A model generated the notes under the pieces. The model was not told the origin of the DNA, did no database searches, and saw only the letters and a program-made list of their open reading frames with translations. Below are positions 22,884 through 33,904 of a DNA stretch of 64,000 nucleotides, piece after piece. The DNA is from Blakeslea trispora (lineage: Eukaryota; Mucoromycota; Mucoromycetes; Mucorales; Choanephoraceae), in contig JAIWNE010000112.1 of assembly GCA_025331445.1 (NCBI GenBank), forward strand, positions 46,740 through 110,739. The letters are read 5' to 3'. Positions within the stretch are counted from its first letter, which is position 1. Every line of letters starts with the position of its first letter. The translations under genes were made by a program, and so were the position numbers.

Positions 22884-25800
22884 TTATTCTTTTATAAATC
22901 GTATAACCCGCTTCAAAGGATTTACTTTATGACTATTCTTTTTATCCATTGATGTTTCGCCATCCTCTATCATGGATTTGGGTCGAGCACCTAATTCAGT
23001 AGAAGATGGGTCCAGAGAAGCTCGATTAGAGCGACCATGGTCGATGCTAGCATGTCGATCTCCGGCTGCACTCTCGTCAGATGTTAAACTTGCTCGCTTA
23101 TGATGCGAGCCACCAAACTTGTTGAATCCGCGGCCTATAGCACCTATGCCTCCACCTATCGCACCGCCCACAATCTTGGTACCACCGCCTACAATCTTGG
23201 TACCTCCTGATATAACTTTGCCACCAGCACCAACCATATCTCCGGCCATTCCAGTTCCCGAGCTAAACAGTTTGGTCGTGGATCCCAAAAGCGAGGTGCC
23301 TTCACGTCGTCGAGCCAAAAGTTGAGGTTCCCATTTCAGGCGCAGTCGAATAGATCCTCCTCGTAAAGCAACATCCATCTCTTGAGCTGCAAAGGACTCA
23401 AGGTCAGCTATAGGAACTGGCCCCTCCGCTAACAGTTCATTGTGGCCAATTTGATCCCAATCATAAATCCTGACTTCAAGAACGGCTTTTCTGCGTGCCA
23501 TAATAGGAACAGTAAATACCTCGCTTTTTTCAAATACGGGTGCAAGTTGCTTTTTATAAGTCTGCGATTTGTATACTTTTTCATTGTTGACTGTAAACAC
23601 ACAATATGGATCGCTAGTACCTGATTTGTCAGCTGCCCTAAGGCCAGAGGCAGAAATAAGCGCCACAGACAAGTTGCCTTGGTCTACATGTTTACATTTT
23701 TTTTATCAATAAATAGCTTTCTTGATTAAACATTTAACTTACTTTCCAAGCTTTCATTAGGATCCAAAACAAACTTTACCACAGGTATGTAATTGAAAGT
23801 CAAAAAAATAACTCCACCTGTGCAATCCAAAAGACGATATTCCTGTTCTTTTTGTCCCTGCATGACGTTCTTGACTATATCCTGAACTGTGCTAGACCAA
23901 AAACCGATATGATCCTCATCCTTATAATCGTCTTTGGCATCCCGAACACGTATGACCACACGAGAAAGATCCATCTCCTTTACGAATGCATCACCAAATT
24001 CATCAAAGGTAAGGGCTGTTCCTTTAGCAGAAGTTGTCCTATACTGAGCTTCATTTGAGTCCAAGAGCATCTCAACTACTGCTTTAGTCTTTTGAGTTAG
24101 ACTAACACGGCCAATCTTGACAGACAGAATTCCTGCTGAGTATGCCAATAGATTTATCTGGTGGTCTGATGTGTAGTGTACAGGCTCTCCATTTAGATCG
24201 CTTGTAGGATGACTGTGTACATTCATTGTTGCTAATTCAGATGAAGGATTTTGTGCTTCCGTCTCTTTCAGATCGTCATTCTTTTCTTCAGGCAGTTTGA
24301 GCATTGTAAGTGTAGGGAAGAAACTAGCCTCATAATCCAATTGGCCTCTTCCTATCTTTCTTGAATTGTTGAGCAGCGCAACATTTCTATCATAAAAAAG
24401 GAGGAAGAAGCATCGCAAGAAATAAAAACCAGTTTAGTAGAGTCCATCTAATTAGACTATAGTATACTACCTCTTGACAGCAGGCAAAGGCTCATAGATA
24501 ACACTGCCGTCTTCCAACTTCTTTTCAACTACAAGATCTTTGATGAAAAGATCACACATACCAAGAAGTTTGTCTTTCTGAATATCGTTGTAGTCCATCA
24601 CTTCTAGCATTAGGTCTTCACGTATAGAATGAATAGGTACATAAACAGCCGTATCCCATACTGGATTCAGGTTGTCCAAAATGGCTTCTGTTTGAGCTCT
24701 TGATTGAAGTCCAGACATAACGCGTACATATGGATCCGATTTTCCTCCTGTCAATGCCTCTACGTTCTTAAGCTTAGTAGCCTTATTCAACTGAACACGA
24801 ACCACCCCAATAGGACGCTGATATTGTCCTTTCGTCAAAGAAGCATTGAAGCCAGTCATAGGGATAGGTTTCCAAGTCATGTTTAGATGGATTTTGCCTG
24901 TGCCTTCTTTTATACTCCACCAGTCATTGTGATCACTCAACTGCTTCTCCATGTCATTCATGCTTGAATTCCATCCTCCAATGACTGAATCCTCACCAAA
25001 TTCAACGGCATTCATCAAGGTAACCTCTAGATTGGTTTCAGTCTTATTCGATACAAACACCTCAACATACTTGTTCCAGCGAGGGTTTATACTACGTTTA
25101 AAAGTAGCTGTTCGAAGTTTTGTTTGACCATTGACTTTGAAGATGGCATATGTATTGACACTTTGGCTACCCTGTCCAATGATAGGTACTTTATTGACAA
25201 CAGGTATTCCTCCAACCAAAGGCACCCCTCCCTTTTTCTGTTTTATTGCGCCTCCAATATCCTTACATTCTTGAATATAAAAGCGCAAGACGCCACTGTT
25301 GGATTCAGCTGCAGGAATAATAGTACCATCAGTTTCATTCTTTTCAGGCTTAGAAACAGGGAAGAAGTGGCTATCAGCTTTGATTTCACCTACTGGCTTG
25401 CCACTACGATAAACAATCAGGTTGAGGCCCTCGATAGCATTTTGACTTTCTTCCAATTCTTTCAAATCAAAGTTAGCTACACCAATTTCAACATCATTAC
25501 GGCCTGTGTTTCTATCCATGATCTTTAAAAGTAAAGTACCATTAAAGTTTTTCAACAGCAAGAAATGCGTTTCGTTCCACTTTGGATTGTTGTTGTTCTC
25601 TATGGTACTTGTGCGAGCTAATTCGGGATTGTGAACGTTGTCTATATGGAATAAACAGTATGGGTCCAATGTGCCAAAGATGTCATTCGGTTTTAAACCT
25701 GAGGCGGAATATATGGTTATTGCAAGAACACCAATTGCAGCATCAAGATCAGTACCTGCCATCATAGCAGCTACATCGAGCGTAAACACATTAGGTGCGT

Positions 25801-27200
25801 ACATCATAGGGCCCAGGTTAGAGTGAACCTGATCCTTTACAAAAGTTTCTAAGCCAGGAATCTAGTTTAATAGTTAAACAATTTTTCGATAATGCACCAG
25901 CATACATATGTATTGCGAAAGCTCTTCTCATCCAATATACTCACATTATTGATATCAAAACCAAACGTTTCACCTCCTACAGGCTTAAGAACATAATCAA
26001 AATGAGGTTTTTGTAAAAAGCAGATTTCGGCAGTTTTGACATGTGGCATTTCATTGAACAGTTTGAGTTTAATCCGCATATTACCACTAAATGCAATATC
26101 CTCAAGTAAAATAGGAATGCCTGCGCCCATCATGCCTTTGCCCACACGAATAGTAAGCACAATCTTTGGATTAACTTTGGACTGCACTTCACGAGCAGTT
26201 AAATCTAGGATATCATTGGGCATGAAAGAAAAGCTCCAATCCATGCACTACAGGATTTTGTCATGAGTGACCTCATTTTGGTAAGAACAAGAAATGATAC
26301 AGTAGAGATAGCAAATACATACGACTACGTCTGGATCAGATCCTGGATAGGTCTTGATACTGTTTATACGTGGAGCTTTTGTGCCAAGTGTGAATGAACT
26401 TAGCCGAATCGAATCCAAGAACGAAGGTGTATTTTCGCTTAAAATAGCGTCTACCTGACCAATTACTTGAGCAGATAAAACAGGTTCAAATATAAGCCAA
26501 AATCGATCTAGAAAATGATTCATCCAGTCAACGGTTTCAGAATCACTTTCAAGCTTATTAAGTGCTACTTGACGTTGCATATCATCCCGAGCATTACGAC
26601 GAGTACGTTTGATTGAGGTTCGGTAGTAGGTAGCTATTTGCTTGTCAATGGCATGTGTGAGCAACAAAACAAACAATGGTGCAACTTACCGAAAAAGGCA
26701 CCTACGACAAAGCATGACATTAAGCCAAACCGAAGTTTTGTCAGTAGCCAGGTAAAGAAGATAGCAACGAAAACAACGCCGCAATTATGATACCATTCAC
26801 CAAGAAGATGAATTGGTATCAACTGAGCAACAAGGTCGTCATTGAATTCTCCATTGGATGTACGTGCACGGTCATTATAAGACTGTTTAATTTCGTCAGG
26901 TGAGCGATGTTGAGCAAAATCATACATGGCTTGTTCGTCGCCCGGATTAGGTAAGTTTGAGAATGCTGTCCAGCCAGCCTTGCTGTCATTTAGGACATCC
27001 TGATCAATTGCTTTATTTGGATCTAGTTGAGGAGCAGAGGGTACAGAGGATGCATGATCCATTAACTCGGCTTTCTTTTCTTCAGCAGATATATCAGGAT
27101 TATCAAATACATGGACAGGTGCACCTTCTTCAGCTTTAAGTGTTGTATTTACAGCTTTGAAAAGCTGGTCAGATTCCTTTACTTTTACAGGATCTGACAT
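22884..27200 (-). CDS. Tricalbin / extended-synaptotagmin-like SMP and C2 domain protein
   Basis: Six exons (27200-26690, 26633-26323, 26247-25945, 25861-24471, 24386-23743, 23683-22884) encode 1319 residues; all phases close. An N-terminal cytosolic tail is followed by a hydrophobic hairpin (about residues 143-172). An SMP lipid-transfer domain comes next (about 190-385; WMNHFLDRFW and the later LDLTAREVQSKV region). C2 domains follow: C2A about 400-515 (LDPYCLFHID), C2B about 560-690 (NTYAIFKVN), C2C about 715-830 (SDPYVRVMSGL), and C2D about 1058-1175 (SDPYCVFTVNN). The C terminus is Gly-rich then basic. This is the plan of yeast Tcb1/2/3, ER proteins tethering ER to plasma membrane and moving lipids in a calcium-dependent way. 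The ORF at 25807 begins inside exon 4 and is not the true start. Confidence 0.93.
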
Positions 27201-27400
27201 TTCTCGAACAAAATCAAATCAAAAGCTTTATTTTTTTATTGTTTGAACTCTTAATAGTATATATAAGTGAGAACGATAATAATAATGAGAGGAAAAAAAA
27301 AAGAGGAAGAAATGAAAAAGCAAACAATGCTTGTCGTGTATTTTTTTTTGAATTGATTGATTGTGAGGTTTCAGATATTTTTTTCTTGCATAATTTATTA

Positions 27401-29195
27401 TTATTCAAATATTTCTTTATGCTTAGCGATAAGTAATCGAACAAGCTGCATGCCTTGGTTCATTTGCTTTAGATAGACAGCAGCGTCAGCTAGTGCAGAT
27501 TGCTCTGTTTCATGAGTGTTGCTCAATGATTCATCAGCTCGGATTAAATTAGGTGTAAAAACAACAGATAGATTGTGTATGTTCATTCTATTCTTTGCAG
27601 AATTATCAGAAACCTCTTTTAGAAATTTGCAGATATAATTGAGCAGATAGAGGTAATTTGGCGTATCTTTGTAATGTTCTGTCAATCTACTTCTGATCTT
27701 GTCAATTGTTCCCTTCGTGGAGATACTTGCATCTGAATATATGTCAAGAAGAGAATTAAATCATTCACCCTGATATACAATGCTCTTTGTTACCTGGCAA
27801 TGCACCCAAGTCTTCGCTAAATTTAAGACTCATCAATGGAATGGGAAGCTCTCTAATAAAGACTTTAAATAATGCAGCGGAAACATCAATATCGTATCGG
27901 CTCAAATCAACCTCTTCGCCTAAAGACTACCGTTGTAAGTTGGGGTTTCTTTTTGTTTACATAAGTTTCTATAAAAACTCACCTTTGTTATAGGCGCTTT
28001 TTACTGCTTGTAACTCATCACTAGCCGGCGATTTTCTGAAAATACCTTCTTTATCCAAGCCTGTTTTGCATCATATCTCAGTTACTAAATACTAGCCCTT
28101 TTAATTTACAACGTCTTCTTACCATATGCCCTGATATGATCGACAATTTGAACGACAAAACTTGGTATGTAATTCACAGAGGAATTGTTTTCAATGCTTG
28201 CTAAATCTTCCAGTTTTCTACCAAAGGCAAGGGAAGGAGAATTAGATAAAGCTTGGCGCTGCTGTAACATTGAGAAATAAGCCGTATAAGTGACTGGAAG
28301 TTGCTGATCATAATCAATAACTCTTTGAGGCACAAATTGAGGCGCCAAATCAATATATTGTTTTAGCTCCTCTAGACTTGACAGGTATTGTAACTTGCGT
28401 GCAAATTTAGGGCTTGAAGAAAGAAAGAGGGAAAATGGGTTTTTATGCAGCAGATGCTTACGTAAATAAATCAGCTTACCTAACAATCTTATTGGCTAAA
28501 TCGAAAATAAGTCTATACATTCTGGTCAAATGAAGAACATAAAGGGCTTTCAGGTTTTTCTTATATCTACATTAGGATAGACAAGTATAAAAGCAAAAAG
28601 AAAGGAAAATGTTTTAAATGCCAAGCTTCTTGTGTCGCACTCTCATATAAATTTACTTGCGATCTAACGAGCGGTAGGCTCTCAGCAACCATAACCAGCC
28701 TGGGCGATATCTAGCAGGAGAAGAAAAAAATACAAGCACATAATCGTTTTCCACAAACTCATCTCTAAGTACATAAAAAAAAAATAGGCGTTGGTTCTCT
28801 CTCAGACATTGTGATGACAACAACAATGAAGGAAGAAGATTGTAAGTGGTTCTCATGAGTCTTATACATACAGTCTTGCTAAAATAAACCTATTGTCTGT
28901 ATTGTCAGTACACATACATACACACATAAAAAAGAAATAAACATAATATGTATTTCAATACTCTTACGATAATATAAGATCATAATTATAGATATCAGGG
29001 TTGGGTAAGTTGTCTGCACATAATACGAGGATAGGACGACTTTCGCGATCGAGGCCTAACTAAAAAGTGAGCATTTCAAGAACAAGCCCAAAGGAAAAAA
29101 AAAAGACTCTCTCTACCAGCTTCGTATATAATGTTCAGTCCAGCTATGCCTTTGTACTCAGGACTGTTGCATGAAAGGGCTATTGCCTTAGACAT
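27401..29195 (-). CDS. Sec14/CRAL-TRIO plus RhoGAP protein (ARHGAP1/p50RhoGAP-like)
   Basis: Eight exons (29195-29117, 29055-28968, 28764-28657, 28566-28480, 28412-28123, 28060-27983, 27919-27794, 27732-27401) join in phase to give 395 residues. The N-terminal half is a divergent Sec14-like/BCH domain: RPILVLCADNLPN, NDYVLVFFSSPARYRPGWLW and ALYVLHLTRMYRLIFDLA match the p50RhoGAP family. The RhoGAP domain begins around residue 200; GLDKEGIFRKSP holds the catalytic arginine finger (Arg226), and NRMNIHNLSVVFTPNL is the conserved helix F region. It would switch off Rho/Cdc42-type GTPases at membranes. About 200 bp separate it from the tricalbin gene on the same strand. Human ARHGAP1 is slightly longer (439), so the short N terminus may be real or may hide one more exon. 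Confidence 0.88.
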
Positions 29196-29961
29196 AAGTT
29201 AACTTCTGGTGGAGAGAAATAAAGAGGGTGAGAGTCTTGTTATTGTATTTTTCTTTCACTTCTCGGACACAGTCTCAATAAGCTTATGATGAAGCAGCGC
29301 CTCTTTTATTTTTCTAAACAGAACAATTCATTGCCCGATTTCGCTGACAAGTGCATGAATTATGCTTGCAGATCATTTGCTTTAGTTGGAGCAGGAGGCC
29401 CAAGCCAAATCAAAGAAGGCAAAACAAAACATAACTCTCGAAAGCTAGAAACTGACTTTTAGTGCCCATGGTTGCTTAATGCTTAGTAGCCGCTATATAT
29501 TGTGGAAACAGTAGGATATGAAAAAGGTTTAGAGAATGAATGTTTCTTTTTGGTCTACTACTTTCGCTTGATTATAGCCTTAAATATGAATCAGTTAGAA
29601 TGCCTAACTCTTATATTATTATTCTCTCTTCTAGTGTTCTCACTTCAGCTCGAGATGTCATGGTTGGACTCTGTTGTTTAGTGCAAATACATCCAGAACA
29701 CATAGAACTTACATAATAATCAACAATGTTATTTTATCTGAGTGTTTATTTATCAAGATCAACAACAAAACTAGGCTGAAACTGCAAGCTTTCTGTCCAG
29801 CTTCAGTGTCTATAACAAAGACCGCTTATAGACTGACCGCTTAAGAGGTGTTAGGTACCTAAGTATATTGCTGATCTTGTTTGGTCTGTAGCGCATGATT
29901 TTGAAGGAATTACACTTGTCTCTAAAAGACTTTGCAAATAATAGCATATGATTTATTTTTA
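29196..29961. other. Intergenic region, no gene seen
   Basis: Upstream region of the Sec14-RhoGAP gene running into the repeat-rich block. No protein-like frame recognised. Confidence 0.4.
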
Positions 29962-30182
29962 CTTTAGATGTATTTTTAAAAAGTTTCAAGAAAAATTTCA
30001 TACAAAGTTACTATTACCCTCCAAAGAAATGAACATACAACAATCAAAGTACATTGATGGTGGTTGAGAAAATAAAAGCTATTTAACAACGCTAACTAGA
30101 CTATTGTGTCTCCATTTCTTTGGAGGGTAATAGTAACTTTGTATGAAATTTTTCTTGAAACTTTTTAAAGACACATCTAAAG
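29962..30182. repeat. 70-bp inverted repeat (foldback) with 81-bp loop
   Basis: The arm at 29962-30031 is the reverse complement of 30113-30182 with only two mismatches, both near the outer end of the stem. The loop 30032-30112 shows no ORF. A transcript would form a hairpin of about 70 bp. No clear target-site duplication flanks it. It could be a small foldback transposon, a recent inverted duplication, or a hairpin RNA locus. Confidence 0.85.
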
Positions 30183-33046
30183 CAGATGTATGGCTGGCGA
30201 AACTAAGCCAATTGCTTGATACAGCATCCTTTCTCTTTGGCATTTCTTTTTGGCATAGACTTATTCATGTTCAACTTGCTAGACTGATTGTTTCTCAAAA
30301 CAGCGTGTTATAAAAAAAGTGTAAAGTTGAACAAAACTTCCTAAATTGATTTACTTTCAAAAGACTAAAATTTTAAGATTTGCCCATTTTTTTTCCAAAC
30401 ATCTATAAAATCGATTAATGGATGTGGTAAATCTATAAACCTGAAAGCAAACACTTCATCAGTTTTCCCGCTTTTTCCTTTGTTTGTTTTTTTTCTCATG
30501 ACTACACTGCTAAACAAAAAGAGAAAAGATCGTGTAACATGGATCTAGATGCTGATTTGAAGGAAACTATGATTGACCTATGCCTACAACTCTTGACAGA
30601 AAATATATTTGTTCAAGGAATAATACTGCAAGTGCCCCTCTTCGATATTGTACTATTCTTTGCTCTAGATATCAATGATGACAGAGAATTGTGGTATATG
30701 TAAAAACCAGTCGGTTACATGGTTGTTTCTCTTTCTTCTTTTCCCTCCCTCCTCCGCATTTATGCACTGATTTGTCTGTGCCAAATCAGCTCCGCTCGTT
30801 TATTTGTGTTCCTTTGCACTTATTTAGTAATCGATGTATCCCTGTTTCACTTCAGTGTAAACCTTCTATTTATTCTTATATATGTGTAACTTGAGATCAA
30901 TAACCACTCAGCTTATTGTTTGCATCAAAGCGATTTGCTATATACTCGTCGTCAAGTAGATGTAGGAAAGTCTCTTTTTTTTTATCATGTTAGAAGTATT
31001 AACTTGATGTGGAACTTGACACGTTCTGGTCAGATTCAATGAAGTCTTTCACAACATACATTATTCACGCTGTCTTTTTATTTGACTCAAATTGTACAAA
31101 TGCTGGCAAAATGGGATAGACAATCGAATTAAGCGATTTGACTGTGCAAACAAATTCGAAGAAACTTTTTTATTTTATTTTTTTACAGTTGACGCAATTT
31201 GTATTTCTGCAGGTTCTGAAAAGTACGGCAAGCAGACTGTATAAAGCTGTATTTGATTTGAAGTTCTTGAAAGAAAGAAGAGATGATCCGGTAATATTAT
31301 ATTTTATGTCTATTTAAGACTTCAAGTGCTTTCTGGGATCATCATACGCTTCATTTGAACTTCAACTGTTATAAAAAACGGCCTTTCGATATATAGGTGT
31401 CGTTATGCTGATATAGCCATTGAGTATTTATACATAGATATCTTTGTTATTACACAAGATCGAAGATCAAGATCTGTATGTTAGATTTGCTTAGATGTAT
31501 GCGCTTAGAGTATCATTCTATAAGAGGTAGTTGATTTTAAGCATATTCATTAGATTGTGTAGTCTGAATCAGTAAGTTTGATATTTCTTCATACATCTCA
31601 ATGCCTCAATACAGCAAATTTTATAGAAAAAGTTTATCTAGGCTTATACCAGGTAACCGCACATCACATGCTGAATTGTCAGACATAGTTTTTCCTTTGA
31701 TTCCAAACAAGAGATACCTCCGTCAATGTCTATTCTCAAAGGAAATTAGTTGTCTATAAGATGCATTTTTGGAAAACGATTGTTGCACTGATAAGAAATT
31801 GGGGGATTAACCTGAAAGAAAAGGAAATGTGCAAAAAAAAAGGTCGAATCACATAAAAGTTACTCATGTGGATCGATAAACTCCAAAAAAGGGAAAGTAA
31901 ATCATAGATATTTGATAGGTCTCAAATGCTTGTCATTCCAGGAACAACAGTTGCGCACTGGAAGATAAAGAACTGATGCTGGCAATTACTGCAAGAAGAA
32001 TATTCCGCATATCAATGGAATTGATCAAGGTAGGTTGTGAACCCCGTTATCTCCTAAACTATTGGGACCAAAGTCGATAGGCAGTATAACAAAAAAAAAT
32101 ACAAAGCATCCCATAGCAGCAATACGGCGGTGGAAATAAAGAATCAAGTAATCGAAAACAGAATAACTGCTTGTCAAAGGCTGTTTTTACGCTCTTGGAG
32201 TTCAGTCAAGGTTATAAGGCAAAAATCTTGGCACTGCAAGTACAAGATTGAAAAGCCATGTCAATTGCTATATTACAACTTGCTTTTGAGGCTCAAGCAT
32301 GCCTTGAAATCTTTTGCTTCCCGCCCAATCAGCACGGATACTCGTGAAGTTGTGGGGCAATTGTGTTTAAGTTTAGAAAAGGTTTGCGCAAGATTATGTT
32401 GCAACAGAAAAGTGAAATCTGTTTCTGCAAACTGTGTGGTCCTTTCTTTGTGAGTAAATATTTTTTTTTGAAACAAGTCCTCAGAATGTTTTAGTTGACA
32501 CTCAAAATCCAGCCAATAAGTATATCAGCTTGTCTAATCCAGAATTTCATTAGTTTAGAAAGAGAGAATAAAACAAACTAGTTGACATTCAGCTTTAAGT
32601 GCGAGCTGAATTGTAACTCACAAAATTTGCTATAGACTTTTATTTCAAAAGAGCTATGAGCACTATTATCAACCTAGAAGCAATTGTAGCCTTTGAAAAA
32701 TCAAGTTATCCAAGCAGTTTTGCGCTATTGTCGAAGGCAAAATGAAACATAGAATTGCTTATGCATGTAAAGATGTGCTTATTGGCAATATTCATAGCTT
32801 CCATAGTCATTCAAAGCGTCAGACTGTCAATGGTCTAAGCAAAAACCCTGCTAAGCTTTGTCAAAAAAAATTGACAGACTCATATTCGTATACGCCAATT
32901 TTGTAATGACAAGTCAATTTCGCTCACAAATTAAATGCATCTAATTCCGAAATTGTGATTAAAATGTCCGAATTTTGTGTGGTTCAATTATTTAATTTTT
33001 TTTTGGGTTTCGTTTATTTTTTCTACCCATGTATAACATCAAGAGC
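30183..33046. other. Gene-poor, decayed repeat region
   Basis: No intact gene. A 54-codon ORF at 30539-30703 has a helical, Leu-rich composition (listed separately). The frame at 32130-32453 does not resemble a protein I know. The rest is AT-rich. Confidence 0.4.
30539..30703 (+). pseudogene. Possible relic of an expanded fungal repeat-family protein
   Basis: A 54-codon frame (MDLDADLKETMIDLCLQLL...) has a pattern of LC..L, then FDIVLFFALDI, ending at a stop after LWYM. The spacing resembles a helical segment of large, highly copied fungal proteins that often sit in transposon-rich regions, but this is from memory of the pattern only. Downstream DNA to about 31120 may continue the relic with stops. 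Weak evidence. Confidence 0.2.
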
Positions 33047-33187
33047 CATGACCAGCGCCAGCAATATTGCTGCCGAAAAAGACCTTCTAACTTGCGGATA
33101 GTGGAGGGTATTCATGAACGCGGGGGATTGTTTACTCTGGAGTGTGGGCTCCTATATCTTGCTTTAGAATGGAGAGGCAGGCTTGGT
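33047..33187. repeat. 141-bp direct repeat, copy 1
   Basis: Identical over 141 bp to 33354-33494, a unit spacing of 307 bp. It is more GC-rich than its surroundings. Imperfect similarity continues for some bases on both sides, so the original duplication was probably longer. No RNA gene or protein family recognised in either strand. Confidence 0.9.
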
Positions 33188-33353
33188 TGATGTTTGTCGT
33201 GTTTTCTCTTTCATCTTCAAAGGTAATGTGCACGAACAAAAAAAAAAAGAAAAGGAGTACGACAAAAGAACAAGGTACTAACTAGAACAATACTTCGTTA
33301 CTGAGAATGTAGGTGCTCATTTTACGATGCTGACAGCAATCATTGTACCAAGT

Positions 33354-33494
33354 CATGACCAGCGCCAGCAATATTGCTGCCGAAAAAGACCTTCTAACTT
33401 GCGGATAGTGGAGGGTATTCATGAACGCGGGGGATTGTTTACTCTGGAGTGTGGGCTCCTATATCTTGCTTTAGAATGGAGAGGCAGGCTTGGT
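33354..33494. repeat. 141-bp direct repeat, copy 2
   Basis: Second identical copy of the 33047-33187 unit. It lies inside an open frame (33327-33623) whose translation ends in a hydrophobic low-complexity tail and looks fortuitous. Confidence 0.9.
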
Positions 33495-33904
33495 CAATGT
33501 TTGCTGTCTTGTTACCTGTTACATCCTTCTTGTTCCTTTTGGTTCTTGGTCTATGGTATTTTTTTTCTTTGGAAACGCTCATACAATTATTGGCCCGGCT
33601 TTTTATGTATACTGTTTTACTAGATTTAATAAACTCTTGAGTTGAACATCAAGTTTATTATAATATTTGTGTATGTCAAGTATAAGCACTTGAGAATGAC
33701 CCTTGTTTTGCCTTTGTTAGACAAAACCGAACAGACAATGCTGTGCATTATTATATTAAGTACTACTTTCAGAAGCAATAAGCTTGCTAGTTCTTAGACA
33801 ACCATCCTTGGTAAGAAGAAAAAAAAGGGGGAGAAGGAGCAAAAAGGATGAATGTATTGTATTATAGCAACCAAGAAAAGTCGGTCAATCTATCTAGCAA
33901 CATA

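Noticed and set aside
32130..32453. Plus-strand ORF of 107 codons
   Set aside because: Cys/Arg/Leu-rich translation without family resemblance, splice context or codon bias; probably chance.
33327..33623. ORF of 98 codons containing the 141-bp repeat
   Set aside because: Copy 1 of the repeat does not preserve a corresponding frame context, and the tail is hydrophobic low complexity.
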